From Aliidongia dinghuensis (GTDB lineage Bacteria; Pseudomonadota; Alphaproteobacteria; ATCC43930; CGMCC-115725), in assembly GCF_014643535.1 (NCBI RefSeq), contig NZ_BMJQ01000020.1, positions 62,001 to 126,000 on the forward strand: DNA of 64,000 nucleotides. Direction: 5' to 3'. A model generated the notes under the pieces. The model was not told the origin of the DNA and made no database searches. It saw only the letters and a list, made by a program, of their open reading frames with translations. Positions within the stretch are counted from its first letter, which is position 1. Each line of letters opens with the position of its first letter. This document shows, one piece after another, positions 16,673-25,541 of this stretch. The translations under genes and the position numbers were made by a program.

Positions 16673-17563
16673 ATGCGGATCGGCTTTATCGGGCTGGGCG
16701 TCATGGGGGCGCCGATGGCAAGGCATCTGGCCGATGCCGGGCATCAGATCGTGACAGTCTTGAACCGATCGCCGCTTCCGGCCGGCCTCGACGCCGCAAT
16801 CGTCGGATCCTCGGCCGAGGTCGCGCGTCAGTCGGAAGTCGTGATCACCATGTTGCCAGACACGCCGGATGTCGAACGCGTGCTCGTCGGGCAGCAGGGA
16901 GTGATCGAAGGCATCGCCCCCGGCACCTTGGTCATCGACATGAGCTCGATCAGCCCGATCGCGACGGCCAGGCTCGCTGACACGCTCCGAAAGAGCGGCG
17001 CCGGCTATCTGGACGCACCGGTTTCCGGCGGCGAGGTCGGCGCCAAGGCCGCGAGCCTCACCATCATGGTCGGCGGCCCCAAGGCCGAGTTCGAAGCGGC
17101 GCTTCCGCTGTTCTCGAAACTGGGCAAGAACATCACGCTGATCGGCGAGCGCAATGGTGCCGGTCAAATTTGCAAGATCGCCAATCAGATCATCGTCGCG
17201 CTGAATATCGAGGCTGTCGCCGAGGCACTCGTTTTTGCGAGCAAGGCCGGCTGCGATCCGGCCACCGTTCGAACGGCATTGATGGGCGGGTTCGCCGCGT
17301 CCCGCGTGCTCGAGGTGCATGGCGAGCGGATGATAGCGCGCGCCTTCGCACCCGGCTTCCGCATCCGCCTGCACCAGAAGGATCTCGGCCTCGCGTTGGA
17401 AAGCGCGCGCGCCCTCGGCGTCTCGCTCCCGAACACGGCAACCGCACAGGAACTGATGAACGCCTGCTCGGCAGTGGACGGCGGTGCCGAGGCCGATCAC
17501 TCCAGCCTGGTGCGGGCCTTGGAGCGGTTAAGCGGTCACCAGCTGTCGACTGAAGGGGTATGA
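16673..17563 (+). CDS. 3-hydroxyisobutyrate dehydrogenase-family reductase (GarR/GlxR-like)
   Basis: A 296-residue beta-hydroxyacid dehydrogenase. It has an N-terminal NAD(P) motif (MRIGFIGLGVMGAPMARHL), the substrate-binding signature DAPVSGGEVGAKAASL, and a catalytic lysine in GQICKIANQ. Such enzymes reduce tartronate or methylmalonate semialdehyde or oxidise the corresponding hydroxyacid. I prefer ATG 16673 because GAGG lies six bases upstream and the protein then starts at the Rossmann strand. ATG 16634 would add 13 atypical residues. It heads a plus-strand operon with the shikimate-dehydrogenase-like gene 4 bp downstream. Beside the aldolase it could reduce the aldehyde that the aldolase releases. 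Confidence 0.85.
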   Translation: MRIGFIGLGVMGAPMARHLADAGHQIVTVLNRSPLPAGLDAAIVGSSAEVARQSEVVITMLPDTPDVERVLVGQQGVIEGIAPGTLVIDMSSISPIATARLADTLRKSGAGYLDAPVSGGEVGAKAASLTIMVGGPKAEFEAALPLFSKLGKNITLIGERNGAGQICKIANQIIVALNIEAVAEALVFASKAGCDPATVRTALMGGFAASRVLEVHGERMIARAFAPGFRIRLHQKDLGLALESARALGVSLPNTATAQELMNACSAVDGGAEADHSSLVRALERLSGHQLSTEGV

Positions 17564-17567
17564 ACAG

Positions 17568-18374
17568 ATGCGCGGAACAGGCAAGGCGAACGTATTCGGG
17601 ATGCTGGCCCACCCGATCGAGCACACGAAGAGCCCGGGCATTTTCAACGAGATCTTCGAGCAGAGCGGCCTCGACAGCCTGATGGTGCCGCTGACCTGTC
17701 GGCCAGACGATTTCGATACGTTCTGGGCCGGCATCACGGCCGCCGAGAACATCCGCGGCCTGATCATCTCGGTGCCGTACAAGACGGCGGTCTATCACAA
17801 ATGCTCGGGCGCCCACGACCGTGCCGCGCGCGTGCAAAGCGCCAACTCGGTCAGGCGGCAGGCCGACGGGACCTGGTATGCCGACAATTTCGACGGCGTC
17901 GGCTTCATTGATGCGCTGAAAGCGGGTGCGCACCAGATCGCCGGGCAGCGCATTCTCCAGGTGGGTGCCGGCGGTGCCGGGGCATCGCTCGCCTACTGCC
18001 TCGCGGAAGCAGGCGCCGCGGAAATCCGCTTGACCGACATCGATACCGGCCGTGCGGAGCAGCTGGCGTCCCTGGTCGCAAAGGCGTTCCCCGGAACCCG
18101 CATTGCGGTTGGCGCGCCCGATCCCTCCGGCATGCACATGGCGATCAACGCGACCCCGGTCGGAATGCGGGCGAGCGATCCGCTGCCGATGGACGCGAGC
18201 AAACTGACGCCGGACATGACGGTCGTCGACATCATCATGGAGCCGGCGAAAACGGCGCTTTTGCGCGCGGCGCGGGAGATCGGCTGCCGCGTCCAGCCGG
18301 GCCGCCCCATGATGGACTTCCAGGTCCAGGCAATGTCCGAGTTCTTCAACATCGAGCGGCGGGGAGCGGCATAG
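17568..18374 (+). CDS. Shikimate/quinate dehydrogenase-like protein
   Basis: A 268-residue AroE-family protein. The substrate lid begins HPIEHTKSPGIFNE (T20 and S22 where AroE has two serines), the catalytic pair is K72 (SVPYKTAV) and D109 (NFDG), and the nucleotide motif is GAGGAG. The gene is tucked between catabolic dehydrogenases, separated by 4 bp upstream and 0 bp downstream, so it is unlikely to be the biosynthetic aroE. Catabolic members (YdiB/QuiB-like, or others acting on cyclic hydroxyacids) are better precedents. I infer oxidation of a hydroxylated ring or chain acid in the unknown pathway. Confidence 0.8.
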   Translation: MRGTGKANVFGMLAHPIEHTKSPGIFNEIFEQSGLDSLMVPLTCRPDDFDTFWAGITAAENIRGLIISVPYKTAVYHKCSGAHDRAARVQSANSVRRQADGTWYADNFDGVGFIDALKAGAHQIAGQRILQVGAGGAGASLAYCLAEAGAAEIRLTDIDTGRAEQLASLVAKAFPGTRIAVGAPDPSGMHMAINATPVGMRASDPLPMDASKLTPDMTVVDIIMEPAKTALLRAAREIGCRVQPGRPMMDFQVQAMSEFFNIERRGAA

Positions 18375-19184
18375 ATGTCTGAACCGCAGACGGTGGTCGT
18401 CATCGGCGGCACCGCGGGGATCGGCCGCGCGATCGCGCTGCGCTTTGCCGAGGAAGGAATGCGTGTGGTCGTGGCAGGGCGAGACGTCGTGCGCGGACGC
18501 GCAGCCGCCGCTGCTTGCGAGGCGGCCGGTGCGTCCGCCGCCCGGTTTGTCGAAACCGACGTCGGCAGCGAGAAGTCCGTTCAATCCCTGGGAGGAGAAG
18601 TGACGGTCGCCTTCGGGACGCCGCATGTTGTCGTGAACTGTGCGGGTATCCTGCAGAGCGGCAAGCGCGTGCTCGATCAGGATCTGGACGAGGACGAAAA
18701 GCTTTGGCGGGTGAACTATCGCGGCACGCTGCTCGGCTGCCAGGTCTTCGGCCGGATCATGGCGGCCGCCGGCCGAGGCGCCATCCTCAATGTCGGCTCG
18801 CTGGCGTCCTTCGCGCCGCTGTCGCTGCCGGCCTACACGCCCGGCAAGCACGCTGTCCTCGCCCTGACCCAGATGCTGGCCGCCGAGCTCGGTCCGCAGG
18901 GCGTGCGGGTCAACGCTGTCGCGCCCGGCTATACGCTCTCCGACGGCTTGAAGGCCAAGATCGCGAGCGGCGAGCGCAATCCGGAGGCGATCATTGCGAC
19001 GACCGCCCTTCAGCGTTTCGTCGAGCCGCGCGACGTGGCGGAGGCGGCGCTGTTCCTCTGCTCGGACCGCGCCGCATCAATTACCGGCGTGACGCTGCCG
19101 GTCGACGCCGGCTGGCTCGTCCAGGCGCCCTACGCCCAGTACCTGCAAGGCAACCCGATCCGCCCTCGCCCGGCGCATGACTGA
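18375..19184 (+). CDS. Short-chain dehydrogenase/reductase
   Basis: A 269-residue classical SDR. The cofactor motif is GGTAGIGRA, NCAGI follows the fourth strand, and the catalytic serine and YxxxK are in GSLAS and YTPGKH. It ends in the usual GVTLPVDAGWLVQ. The ATG directly follows the TAG of the shikimate-dehydrogenase-like gene, and the 3' end overlaps the possible upstream start of the RidA gene. It belongs to the operon reductase-AroE-like-SDR-RidA-GntR. The substrate cannot be read from sequence. Confidence 0.82.
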   Translation: MSEPQTVVVIGGTAGIGRAIALRFAEEGMRVVVAGRDVVRGRAAAAACEAAGASAARFVETDVGSEKSVQSLGGEVTVAFGTPHVVVNCAGILQSGKRVLDQDLDEDEKLWRVNYRGTLLGCQVFGRIMAAAGRGAILNVGSLASFAPLSLPAYTPGKHAVLALTQMLAAELGPQGVRVNAVAPGYTLSDGLKAKIASGERNPEAIIATTALQRFVEPRDVAEAALFLCSDRAASITGVTLPVDAGWLVQAPYAQYLQGNPIRPRPAHD

Positions 19185-19194
19185 GGACAAGCGA

Positions 19195-19542
19195 ATGAGC
19201 GATATACGGCGCTTCGATTTCGACACCCGCATCCACCACGGCGTCATCCACAATGGCACGGTATATCTGACCGGTCAGGTCGCTCGCCCTGGGCAGTCGG
19301 CAGGCGACCAGATGCGCGAGGTGCTGGGCAAGATCGACGCCCTCCTCGCGAAGGCGGGCACCGACAAGACGCGGATCCTGCACGTCCAGATGTGGCTCGA
19401 CGACATCCGAGATTTTGACGAGGTCAATGTCGTGTGGGACGCCTGGATGCCGAAGGAACATGCGCCCGCACGGTCTTCGGGCGAAGGCCGCATGGCCAGG
19501 CCCGGCATGCTGGTCGAGCTGATCGTCACAGCCGCGGTTTGA
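19195..19542 (+). CDS. RidA/YjgF-family protein
   Basis: A 115-residue RidA-family protein. RidA enzymes hydrolyse reactive enamines/imines to ketones plus ammonia, protecting PLP and flavin metabolism. Visible signs are YLTGQVA, a conserved internal LAKAGTDKTRILHVQMWL, and an arginine in APARSSGEG followed by VELIVTA. ATG 19195 is preferred (GAGGA seven bases upstream) over ATG 19177, which overlaps the SDR gene. Its presence beside an FAD amine oxidoreductase supports an imine intermediate in this pathway. Confidence 0.85.
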   Translation: MSDIRRFDFDTRIHHGVIHNGTVYLTGQVARPGQSAGDQMREVLGKIDALLAKAGTDKTRILHVQMWLDDIRDFDEVNVVWDAWMPKEHAPARSSGEGRMARPGMLVELIVTAAV

Positions 19543-19602
19543 AAATCCGGCCGGCCGGAGCAATAACCTCTCGAGGACGAAGACCAGGTTGGCAAGAGAC
19601 TG

Positions 19603-20391
19603 ATGACCAAACGCAAGCCGCTTTCCACGATTGTCTACGAAGGCCTGTCCGAAAGGATACGCTCGGGCCAACTGCCGCCGGGGGTTCAGCTGCCGACCGA
19701 AGCGGAGCTCTGCGTTGAATTCGACGTGAGCCGCAGCGTCTTGCGGGAGGCGATGGCGCGGCTGCGGTCCGAGGGCATGGTCATTCCTCAGCAGGGCAAG
19801 GGCATGTTCGTCAGCGAGGCGCCGGCCCCGCGAAACTTTTCGATCGCGGACGAGGCATTGAAGACGCTGCCGGAGACCATTGCCCTTCTCGAACTCCGAT
19901 TGAGCGTCGAAGTCGAGGCAGCCGGGCTCTGTGCCGAGCGTCGGACCGACGCGGAAGCCGATGCCATCCGCGGCTTGATAGAGCAGATCGACGCCCTGCA
20001 TGAGGATCCGACCGCAGTGCAGATCCACTATGACTATGATTTCCACCTGGCCATCGCCAAGGCGACGCGCAACGAATTCATCCACGGGTTCCTCAGCTAC
20101 CTTCGCCCCTTCATTGTGCCGCGCTTCCGGCTCGGTCACGTGGTAGCGCCCGATGTCAAAGAGCCCTACTACGCGAGAATTCACGCCGAACACATGGCTA
20201 TCGTCGGTGCCATCGAGAGGCGGGACAGTCGCGCTGCCCGGGAGGCGATGCGCGCCCACCTCTGCAACAGCCTCGAGCGCGTTCGCGCGCTCGCATTTGC
20301 ATCGGGCGTCGAAATGACGGGCTCGGACCAAACAGTTGCTGCCGCCAAACTCTTCGCCGAACTAAAAGGGCGAGCTACCGCTGGCAAATAA
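19603..20391 (+). CDS. GntR-family regulator, FadR subfamily (FCD domain)
   Basis: A 262-residue regulator with an N-terminal winged helix (about 8-75; LPTEAELCVEFDVSRSVLRE) and a C-terminal all-helical FCD domain. The FCD metal/ligand residues are visible in YDYDFHLAIA, HAEHMAIVGAI and RAHLCNSL. FCD regulators usually sense organic acids. It closes the plus-strand operon that starts at 16673 and is the best candidate to bind the divergent promoter at 16605-16633. It could also act at the promoter 5' of the SDR pair. Confidence 0.88.
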   Translation: MTKRKPLSTIVYEGLSERIRSGQLPPGVQLPTEAELCVEFDVSRSVLREAMARLRSEGMVIPQQGKGMFVSEAPAPRNFSIADEALKTLPETIALLELRLSVEVEAAGLCAERRTDAEADAIRGLIEQIDALHEDPTAVQIHYDYDFHLAIAKATRNEFIHGFLSYLRPFIVPRFRLGHVVAPDVKEPYYARIHAEHMAIVGAIERRDSRAAREAMRAHLCNSLERVRALAFASGVEMTGSDQTVAAAKLFAELKGRATAGK

Positions 20392-20695
20392 AGTGGCAGC
20401 GCAGGCCGCCTCTTCAATAAGTGGAAAACTCCCCGCTTCGGTTGCCGGGCCGCCGTCGCGAAAGCCGGCGTTGTCGCTCGCTTGAGCCACGTTGGGCGAA
20501 CACCGAACATTGCCCGTCGCCGTAGATGCCCGAGCCTTTCTCGGGTTCGGCACGCCCCTGCCTCAGTGAACCGCGCGTTTGGCGGGCTCTTTCGGCGGCC
20601 GGATACAAAAGCTGCACTTTCCTATTTACCGGTTTTCTTGGTTTCCACGCGCCAAATAACGTCACACACTCAATGAAGTAATCAGCGAGGTTGAC
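20392..20695. other. Intergenic region upstream of the SDR pair
   Basis: This 304-bp stretch separates the GntR gene from the next operon. I see no gene in it. Its only recognisable element is the motif at 20616-20643, which recurs upstream of the TPP operon; the 3' part also becomes AT-richer, as expected of a promoter. Confidence 0.6.
20616..20643. promoter_or_regulatory. Shared promoter motif, copy 1
   Basis: ACTTTCC, five bases, then ACCGGTTTTCTTGGTT. The 16-bp right part is identical to 28876-28891 and the left ACTTTCC is also shared, at the same spacing. It lies 52 bp before the GTG of the SDR at 20696. I infer a binding site for a common regulator, the LysR (22250) or GntR (19603) protein. 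Confidence 0.6.
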
Positions 20696-21409
20696 GTGAC
20701 AACAGCCTTCATCACAGGTGCGACGAGCGGCATTGGGCGCGCCATGGCGGTGGAGCTCAGCGCGGCCGGCTATGAGGTCTACGCCGTCGGGCGCAGCAAA
20801 ACGGCGCTCGAGGAATTGCGGGCGCTACGGGCCGAGATCACGCCGATCGCCGTCGATATTACCGACCGCGATGCTCTCGAGGCGATCGTGAGCGATCTGC
20901 AGATCGACGTGCTGATCAACAACGCCGGCATGATGCCGCCGCTCGGCAATTTTGCCGACATGAGAGTGTCGGACATCGACGCCACGCTCGAGGTCAACCT
21001 CAGTGCGGCCATCCTGCTCACCCGGCTGGTCGTGCCCCAGATGCGCGAGCGAGGAGCCGGGCACATCATCTTCACCGGTTCTGCCGCAGCTCATACGGCA
21101 TTTCCGAATATCGCCGTCTATTCCGCGGCCAAGGCAGGCATCGCCGGGTTCGCGGCAGCTCTGCGGGCGGATCTCTCACAGCACGGCATCCGCGTCACGG
21201 AGATCGTGCCCGGTCGCGTCGAGACGCAACTCTACAAGGACATCCTCGACGCCGAGGCGCGCGCCGCCATGTACGCCGGGAACGTCGCGGTGCAGCCGAT
21301 CGACGTGGCCAGGATGGTGGTGGCCGTCCTTGGCTTGCCGGCTTCAGCGGACGTTACCCGCTTCGACATCATGCCAACCCGCCCGACCAGCCCCAGCGGC
21401 ACCAAATGA
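20696..21409 (+). CDS. Short-chain dehydrogenase/reductase
   Basis: A 237-residue classical SDR of the YdfG/short 3-hydroxyacid dehydrogenase type. The NADP motif is TGATSGIGRA, followed by NNAG; the catalytic serine is in FTGSAA and YSAAK is intact. GTG start 20696 is supported by GAGG five bases upstream. It is the first gene of a new transcription unit and is followed after 10 bp by a second SDR. The sequence ends in an unusual proline/threonine-rich tail (MPTRPTSPSGTK). Members oxidise small hydroxyacids, which fits the neighbours, but the substrate is not known. Confidence 0.82.
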   Translation: MTTAFITGATSGIGRAMAVELSAAGYEVYAVGRSKTALEELRALRAEITPIAVDITDRDALEAIVSDLQIDVLINNAGMMPPLGNFADMRVSDIDATLEVNLSAAILLTRLVVPQMRERGAGHIIFTGSAAAHTAFPNIAVYSAAKAGIAGFAAALRADLSQHGIRVTEIVPGRVETQLYKDILDAEARAAMYAGNVAVQPIDVARMVVAVLGLPASADVTRFDIMPTRPTSPSGTK

Positions 21410-21419
21410 GGAGTGAGCC

Positions 21420-22169
21420 ATGAAGGATCTTTCGGTTCTGATCGTCGGCGGTGGCGCCGGGCTTGGTGCGCTTTTGGCCCGCATGGCCGTTGAAAACGGC
21501 GCGTCGAAGCTCGGCATCATCGACATCAACCAGGAGGCGGCCGAAGCGGCGCTCGAGCCGGCGCGGACCAAGGGGCTGCCGACGGCCGCTGCCAGATGCG
21601 ACATCCAGGTGGGCCCCCAGTGCCACGCGGCTTTTGACGCGGTGGCGGCAGAGCTCGGCCGGGTCGACACGCTGATCAATTGCGCCGCGATCTATCCGCG
21701 CCGCCCGCTGCTCGAAATCACCGATGCCGAATGGGATGCCTCCAACGGCATCAACATCAAGGGCACGTACCACATGATGGTCGCCGCCGTTCGGCACATG
21801 CAGGACCAGGCGCCGAAAGGCGAGGTGCGCGGGCGCATCGTGAACCTGACCTCGGTCGATGCCTTCAAGGCACATCCGCAGAATGCCCACTACGCGGCAA
21901 CGAAGGCTGCGGTGGTCAGCCTGACGCGGTCTTTTGCCCATCATGTGGCGAAGGACGGCATCCTGGTGAATTCCGTGGCACCCGCCGGCATGGCCACCGA
22001 GCGTGCGAAGGCCCTCGGATTTCTCGAAGAACTCGCCAAAGCGAGCCCGCTCGGCCGCGGCGCGAAGCCGACCGAAATCGCCGAATGGGTCCTGATGGCC
22101 GGCAGCGAGAAGAATACCTACATGACCGGCGAAAACATCATCGTTTCAGGCGGTTACATCTATGCGTGA
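21420..22169 (+). CDS. Short-chain dehydrogenase/reductase
   Basis: A 249-residue SDR. The glycine motif is [12 protein letters not shown], with D35-I-N after the second strand suggesting NAD preference. NCAA replaces NNAG; the catalytic S is in LTSVDA and YAATK is intact. It closes with the usual [16 protein letters not shown]. It lies 10 bp after the preceding SDR, with ribosome site GAGGAGTGAGCC. The two sequential SDRs could carry out an epimerisation-like oxidation/reduction pair, but that is speculation. Confidence 0.82.
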   Translation: MKDLSVLIVGGGAGLGALLARMAVENGASKLGIIDINQEAAEAALEPARTKGLPTAAARCDIQVGPQCHAAFDAVAAELGRVDTLINCAAIYPRRPLLEITDAEWDASNGINIKGTYHMMVAAVRHMQDQAPKGEVRGRIVNLTSVDAFKAHPQNAHYAATKAAVVSLTRSFAHHVAKDGILVNSVAPAGMATERAKALGFLEELAKASPLGRGAKPTEIAEWVLMAGSEKNTYMTGENIIVSGGYIYA

Positions 22170-22249
22170 GGTCTGAGGAGCGGTCGTCCGGCGGCCGGGA
22201 AGGCGATGTGCGGGTCAGTCCATGAGGGCCAATTTTCGAGGGAGCGGCA

Positions 22250-23200
22250 GTGACGATGTCTCGTGAGCCGCGCCTTCCCCCTCTGAACGCCTTGCGCGTC
22301 TTTCACGCGGTCGCACGGCACAAGAGCTTTCGGCAGGCAGCCGACGAACTGCTGGTAACACCGCAGGCCGTCGGCCAGCAGATCAAGCTGCTGGAGGACA
22401 CGCTCCAGGTCACGTTGTTCGAGCGCAAGGGGCGGTCCATCGAGTTGACGGAGTCGGCGATCCTGCTCTCGCACTATGTGAAGGCAGGATTTGACGAGTT
22501 CGCGGAGGGTGTCCGACGGGTCACGAAATCAACCTATCGCGACCGGATCAATCTGAATGCGAGCCCGTATTTCGCGACCCACTACCTGATGCCGCGCCTC
22601 TCGCTGTTCCGCGAGATGCTGCCGGGTGTCGACCTTCGGCTGACGACCATCGTCGACTTGCCGGACTTCGGTCGCGACGACATCGATATGGCGGTCCAAT
22701 GGGGCTACGGAAACTGGGGTGACTACGAGACAGCACTCCTTGTTCGCGACCCAAAGATTATTTGCTGCACGCCGGCGATCGCCGAGAAGATTGCATCGGC
22801 CCAAGACTTGACGAGCTTTACGTTGCTCGACTTGGTCAAGTCGAAGCACCTGTGGTCCAACATCTTGCGGCATCTTGGTGTTGAGCAGTCCGACGGCGAC
22901 CGCAGCATTGGTTTCGACGATGCCGCCACGATGCGACGCGCCACGCTGCAAGGGATCGGTGTCGGCCTGGTCTCGGTCATTGATGCCGAGGAAGACTTTC
23001 GGTCCGGCGCGCTCGTCGCTCCGCTCGGCCGTGACGCCCTTGTCGAGATGAAGCCGGAGGAAATTCCCGGCTTCTACTTGATCGTACCGCGCGGCCATTT
23101 GCGCGTGAAAGCCGTAGCCGCGTTCCATCGCTGGCTGATCCAACAGGATTGGGCACGCGACCTGAAATTTGCCGAGTTACCAAAGCCAATGCCTCTTTGA
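22250..23200 (+). CDS. LysR-family regulator, GcvA-like
   Basis: A 316-residue LysR regulator. The N-terminal HTH (about 8-66) reads like GcvA: LPPLNALRVFHAVARHKSFR, with AADELLVTPQAVGQQIKLLE following. The C-terminal part is a two-lobed effector domain. GTG 22250 is favoured since GGAG lies five bases before it; ATG 22256 would also work. It sits between the SDR pair and the amino-acid ABC transporter and probably controls these and the TPP operon, which share a motif. The effector is likely an amino acid or a pathway intermediate. Confidence 0.88.
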   Translation: MTMSREPRLPPLNALRVFHAVARHKSFRQAADELLVTPQAVGQQIKLLEDTLQVTLFERKGRSIELTESAILLSHYVKAGFDEFAEGVRRVTKSTYRDRINLNASPYFATHYLMPRLSLFREMLPGVDLRLTTIVDLPDFGRDDIDMAVQWGYGNWGDYETALLVRDPKIICCTPAIAEKIASAQDLTSFTLLDLVKSKHLWSNILRHLGVEQSDGDRSIGFDDAATMRRATLQGIGVGLVSVIDAEEDFRSGALVAPLGRDALVEMKPEEIPGFYLIVPRGHLRVKAVAAFHRWLIQQDWARDLKFAELPKPMPL

Positions 23201-23273
23201 AGGCTGCTTTGCAAGGAGGGCATCAATAGCCCCCAAGAACAAAACCAAACAACTTCAACAGTGGAGAAAGAAC

Positions 23274-24308
23274 ATGAAGCTTCTCAAATGGGGCGCTGCT
23301 GTGTTGGCGCTCAGCCTGACGCATTTTTCGTCGCCCGCGGCAGCGGCCGGCGGAAAAACACTCGACGCCGTCAAGTCACGCGGCGTGCTCCAATGCACCG
23401 GCCACGACGGCTCGTACCTGGGCTTTGCCGAGGTTGACGCCAAGGGCAACTGGAAGGGCATGGACATCGACCTTTGCCGGGCGATGGCCACCGCCGTATT
23501 CGGCGACCCTTCGAAGCTGAAGATCGTCCCCATCAGCTGGGCGCAACGGTGGCCGGCGCTCCAGTCCAGTGAGGTCGACATCGTCATCAAGGCATCCGGC
23601 GGCACGCTCAGCCGCAATACTGAACTGAACCTCCAGTTCTCGGACTCCTACTACCTCGGCACGACGAAGGTAATGGCGCATAAGAAGCTCGGCCTGAAGT
23701 CGCTCAAGGACGCGGCGGGCGGCACGATCTGCATTCCGGCGGGGACCACCCAGGAGCAGCAGGTCGCAGCCTATACCCAGAAAATCGGCATCAAGCTCGA
23801 GCCGGTCGTGATCGAGAAGACGGAGGAGCTCGAGCAGGCTTACTTCTCCGGCCGCTGCGATCTCTATGCGCAATGGGGCCCGGTGCTGGCCATCGCGCGC
23901 GCCGCGAAGGGCAATGTCAACGACGAGGTCATCCTGCCCGACGTGCTCGCCGTCGAACCTGAAGTCATGATCGTGCGCCAGGGTGACGACAACTGGCTCA
24001 ACATTGCGAATTGGATGCTGACCACGCTGCTCTTTGCCGAGCAGGAGGGCATCAACTCCAAGAACGTCGATGAGATCCATGCCAAGCCCACGTCGCCCCA
24101 GGTCGCGAAGTTCCTCGGCGTCACGCCCGGCATGGGCAAGGGCCTCGGCCTGTCCGACGACTGGGCCTACAACGTGATCAAGAAGGTCGGGAACTACTCG
24201 GAAATCTTCGAGCGCAATCTCGGCAAGGAGTCGCCCTACAAGATGGATCGAGAGCTCACCGCTCTCTGGAACGCGGGCGGCGTCCTGTTCCCGCTGGTGA
24301 TCGACTGA
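23274..24308 (+). CDS. Amino-acid ABC transporter substrate-binding protein (AapJ-like)
   Basis: A 344-residue periplasmic binding protein. ATG 23274 follows GTGGAG and gives a signal peptide ending near PAAAAGG. The mature part starts TLDAVKSRGVLQCTGHDGSY and continues with WKGMDIDLCRAMATAVFGD, as in AapJ/BztA of the general L-amino-acid transporters. It is the first of four genes for a complete importer. A stem-loop after it may favour high-level expression of the binding protein. The ligand is presumably an amino acid or amino-acid-like compound that feeds the surrounding catabolic genes. Confidence 0.88.
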   Translation: MKLLKWGAAVLALSLTHFSSPAAAAGGKTLDAVKSRGVLQCTGHDGSYLGFAEVDAKGNWKGMDIDLCRAMATAVFGDPSKLKIVPISWAQRWPALQSSEVDIVIKASGGTLSRNTELNLQFSDSYYLGTTKVMAHKKLGLKSLKDAAGGTICIPAGTTQEQQVAAYTQKIGIKLEPVVIEKTEELEQAYFSGRCDLYAQWGPVLAIARAAKGNVNDEVILPDVLAVEPEVMIVRQGDDNWLNIANWMLTTLLFAEQEGINSKNVDEIHAKPTSPQVAKFLGVTPGMGKGLGLSDDWAYNVIKKVGNYSEIFERNLGKESPYKMDRELTALWNAGGVLFPLVID

Positions 24309-24314
24309 GGCGTA

Positions 24315-24348
24315 GGGGCTCCACCAGGCGCCTACCCGGCGGAGCCCC
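24315..24348 (+). other. Stem-loop between binding protein and permease genes
   Basis: GGGGCTCC (24315-24322) pairs with GGAGCCCC (24341-24348), a perfect 8-bp stem with an 18-base loop and no T-run after it. Such structures downstream of binding-protein genes often stabilise the upstream mRNA. Confidence 0.5.
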
Positions 24349-24374
24349 ACCTCGCTCTCGCGAAAGGCCGGACG

Positions 24375-25538
24375 ATGCTTAGTCTGCTGAGAAATCAGAA
24401 GGTCCGAGACGCACTGTTGCAAGCGCTCTACGTCGGCACGCTTGGGGCAATCGTCATCAGTGGCGCCCTGATCGCCCGACAGAATCTCGCGGCGCAGGGC
24501 ATTACCTCCGGATTCGACTTTCTCTTCAAGTCGACCGGCTGGGATGTGAACTTCTCGCTGCTGCCGAGCTCGGCGAACGATCCCTATTGGTGGTTTTTCG
24601 TCATCGGCATCGCCAACACACTGTTCCTCGGCTCCTTCGGCCTCTTCTTTGCGACCGTCGTCGGAACCATCATTGGCCTCGCCCGAACCTCGTCAAACCT
24701 GATGGCTCAGCTGCTCGGGCGGGCCTACGTCGACTTCTTTCGAAACATTCCGCTGATTCTTCAGGTTTTTTTCTGGTACGCGGTCATTACGCATTTGCCG
24801 ACGCCGCGCAATGCCCAGGAATTCCTGGGCGCGACGCTGACCAATCGCGGCTTCTACGTCCCCGCCTTGAACGTCGGGGCCTGGCCGCTGGCAGCCGCTG
24901 TGCTGGCCGCGATCGGCGCCATCGTGGCGCCGCTCTGGCTGGGGCGAACGGCCTATCTCGACCGTCCCGTGGGCGAACGGCGCACATTCCAACTGCTTGC
25001 CTTGGCCGCAGGCCTCGCGCTCGTCCTGCTGTTCCTGCTTGTGGGTCGCGCGCCGAATGCACCGATGCTCGACATCCCAACCTTGCAGGGGCTGAACCTG
25101 CGCGGCGGCCTTCGCGTTTCATCGGAATTCTCAGCACTCGTCATAGCGATTGCCATCTATGGCGGCGCCTACATCGGCGAAATCGTTCGAGGCGGGTTCA
25201 AGGCCGTCGGGCGCGGCCAGCTCGAGGCGGCCCAATCGCTGGGCCTCGCCCCATTGAAGATCTTCGTGCTCGTGAGACTGCCGCTGGCGCTCCGAGCGAT
25301 GCTGCCGATCCTCGCCAACCAGTATGTCTGGCTGATCAAGGCGACGACGATGGGCATCGCCGTCGGCTTCTCCGACTTTTTCATGATCGTGGCGCTCGCG
25401 ATCAACCATTCGGGCCAGACGCTGGAAGCGATCGGCATTCTGATGGCCGGGTTCCTGACGATCAACCTGAGCCTGGCGGCGATCTTCAACCGGATCAACA
25501 AGGCGATTGCGCTCAAAGGCAATCAACTTCGGGGCTGA
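24375..25538 (+). CDS. Amino-acid ABC transporter permease (AapQ-like)
   Basis: A 387-residue inner-membrane permease of the His/Glu/Gln/Arg/opine family. Its length and the long insert between the first and later membrane helices fit AapQ. Hydrophobic segments are obvious (e.g. ANTLFLGSFGLFFATVVGTI and LALAAGLALVLLFLLVG). The EAA loop reads EAAQSLGLAPLKIFVLVRLP. It pairs with the permease starting 3 bp downstream to form the heterodimeric channel. Confidence 0.88.
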   Translation: MLSLLRNQKVRDALLQALYVGTLGAIVISGALIARQNLAAQGITSGFDFLFKSTGWDVNFSLLPSSANDPYWWFFVIGIANTLFLGSFGLFFATVVGTIIGLARTSSNLMAQLLGRAYVDFFRNIPLILQVFFWYAVITHLPTPRNAQEFLGATLTNRGFYVPALNVGAWPLAAAVLAAIGAIVAPLWLGRTAYLDRPVGERRTFQLLALAAGLALVLLFLLVGRAPNAPMLDIPTLQGLNLRGGLRVSSEFSALVIAIAIYGGAYIGEIVRGGFKAVGRGQLEAAQSLGLAPLKIFVLVRLPLALRAMLPILANQYVWLIKATTMGIAVGFSDFFMIVALAINHSGQTLEAIGILMAGFLTINLSLAAIFNRINKAIALKGNQLRG

Positions 25539-25541
25539 GTC

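Noticed and set aside
17568-18374. Biosynthetic aroE
   Set aside because: The gene is embedded in a catabolic operon with 0-4 bp spacing, so a catabolic or divergent function is more likely.
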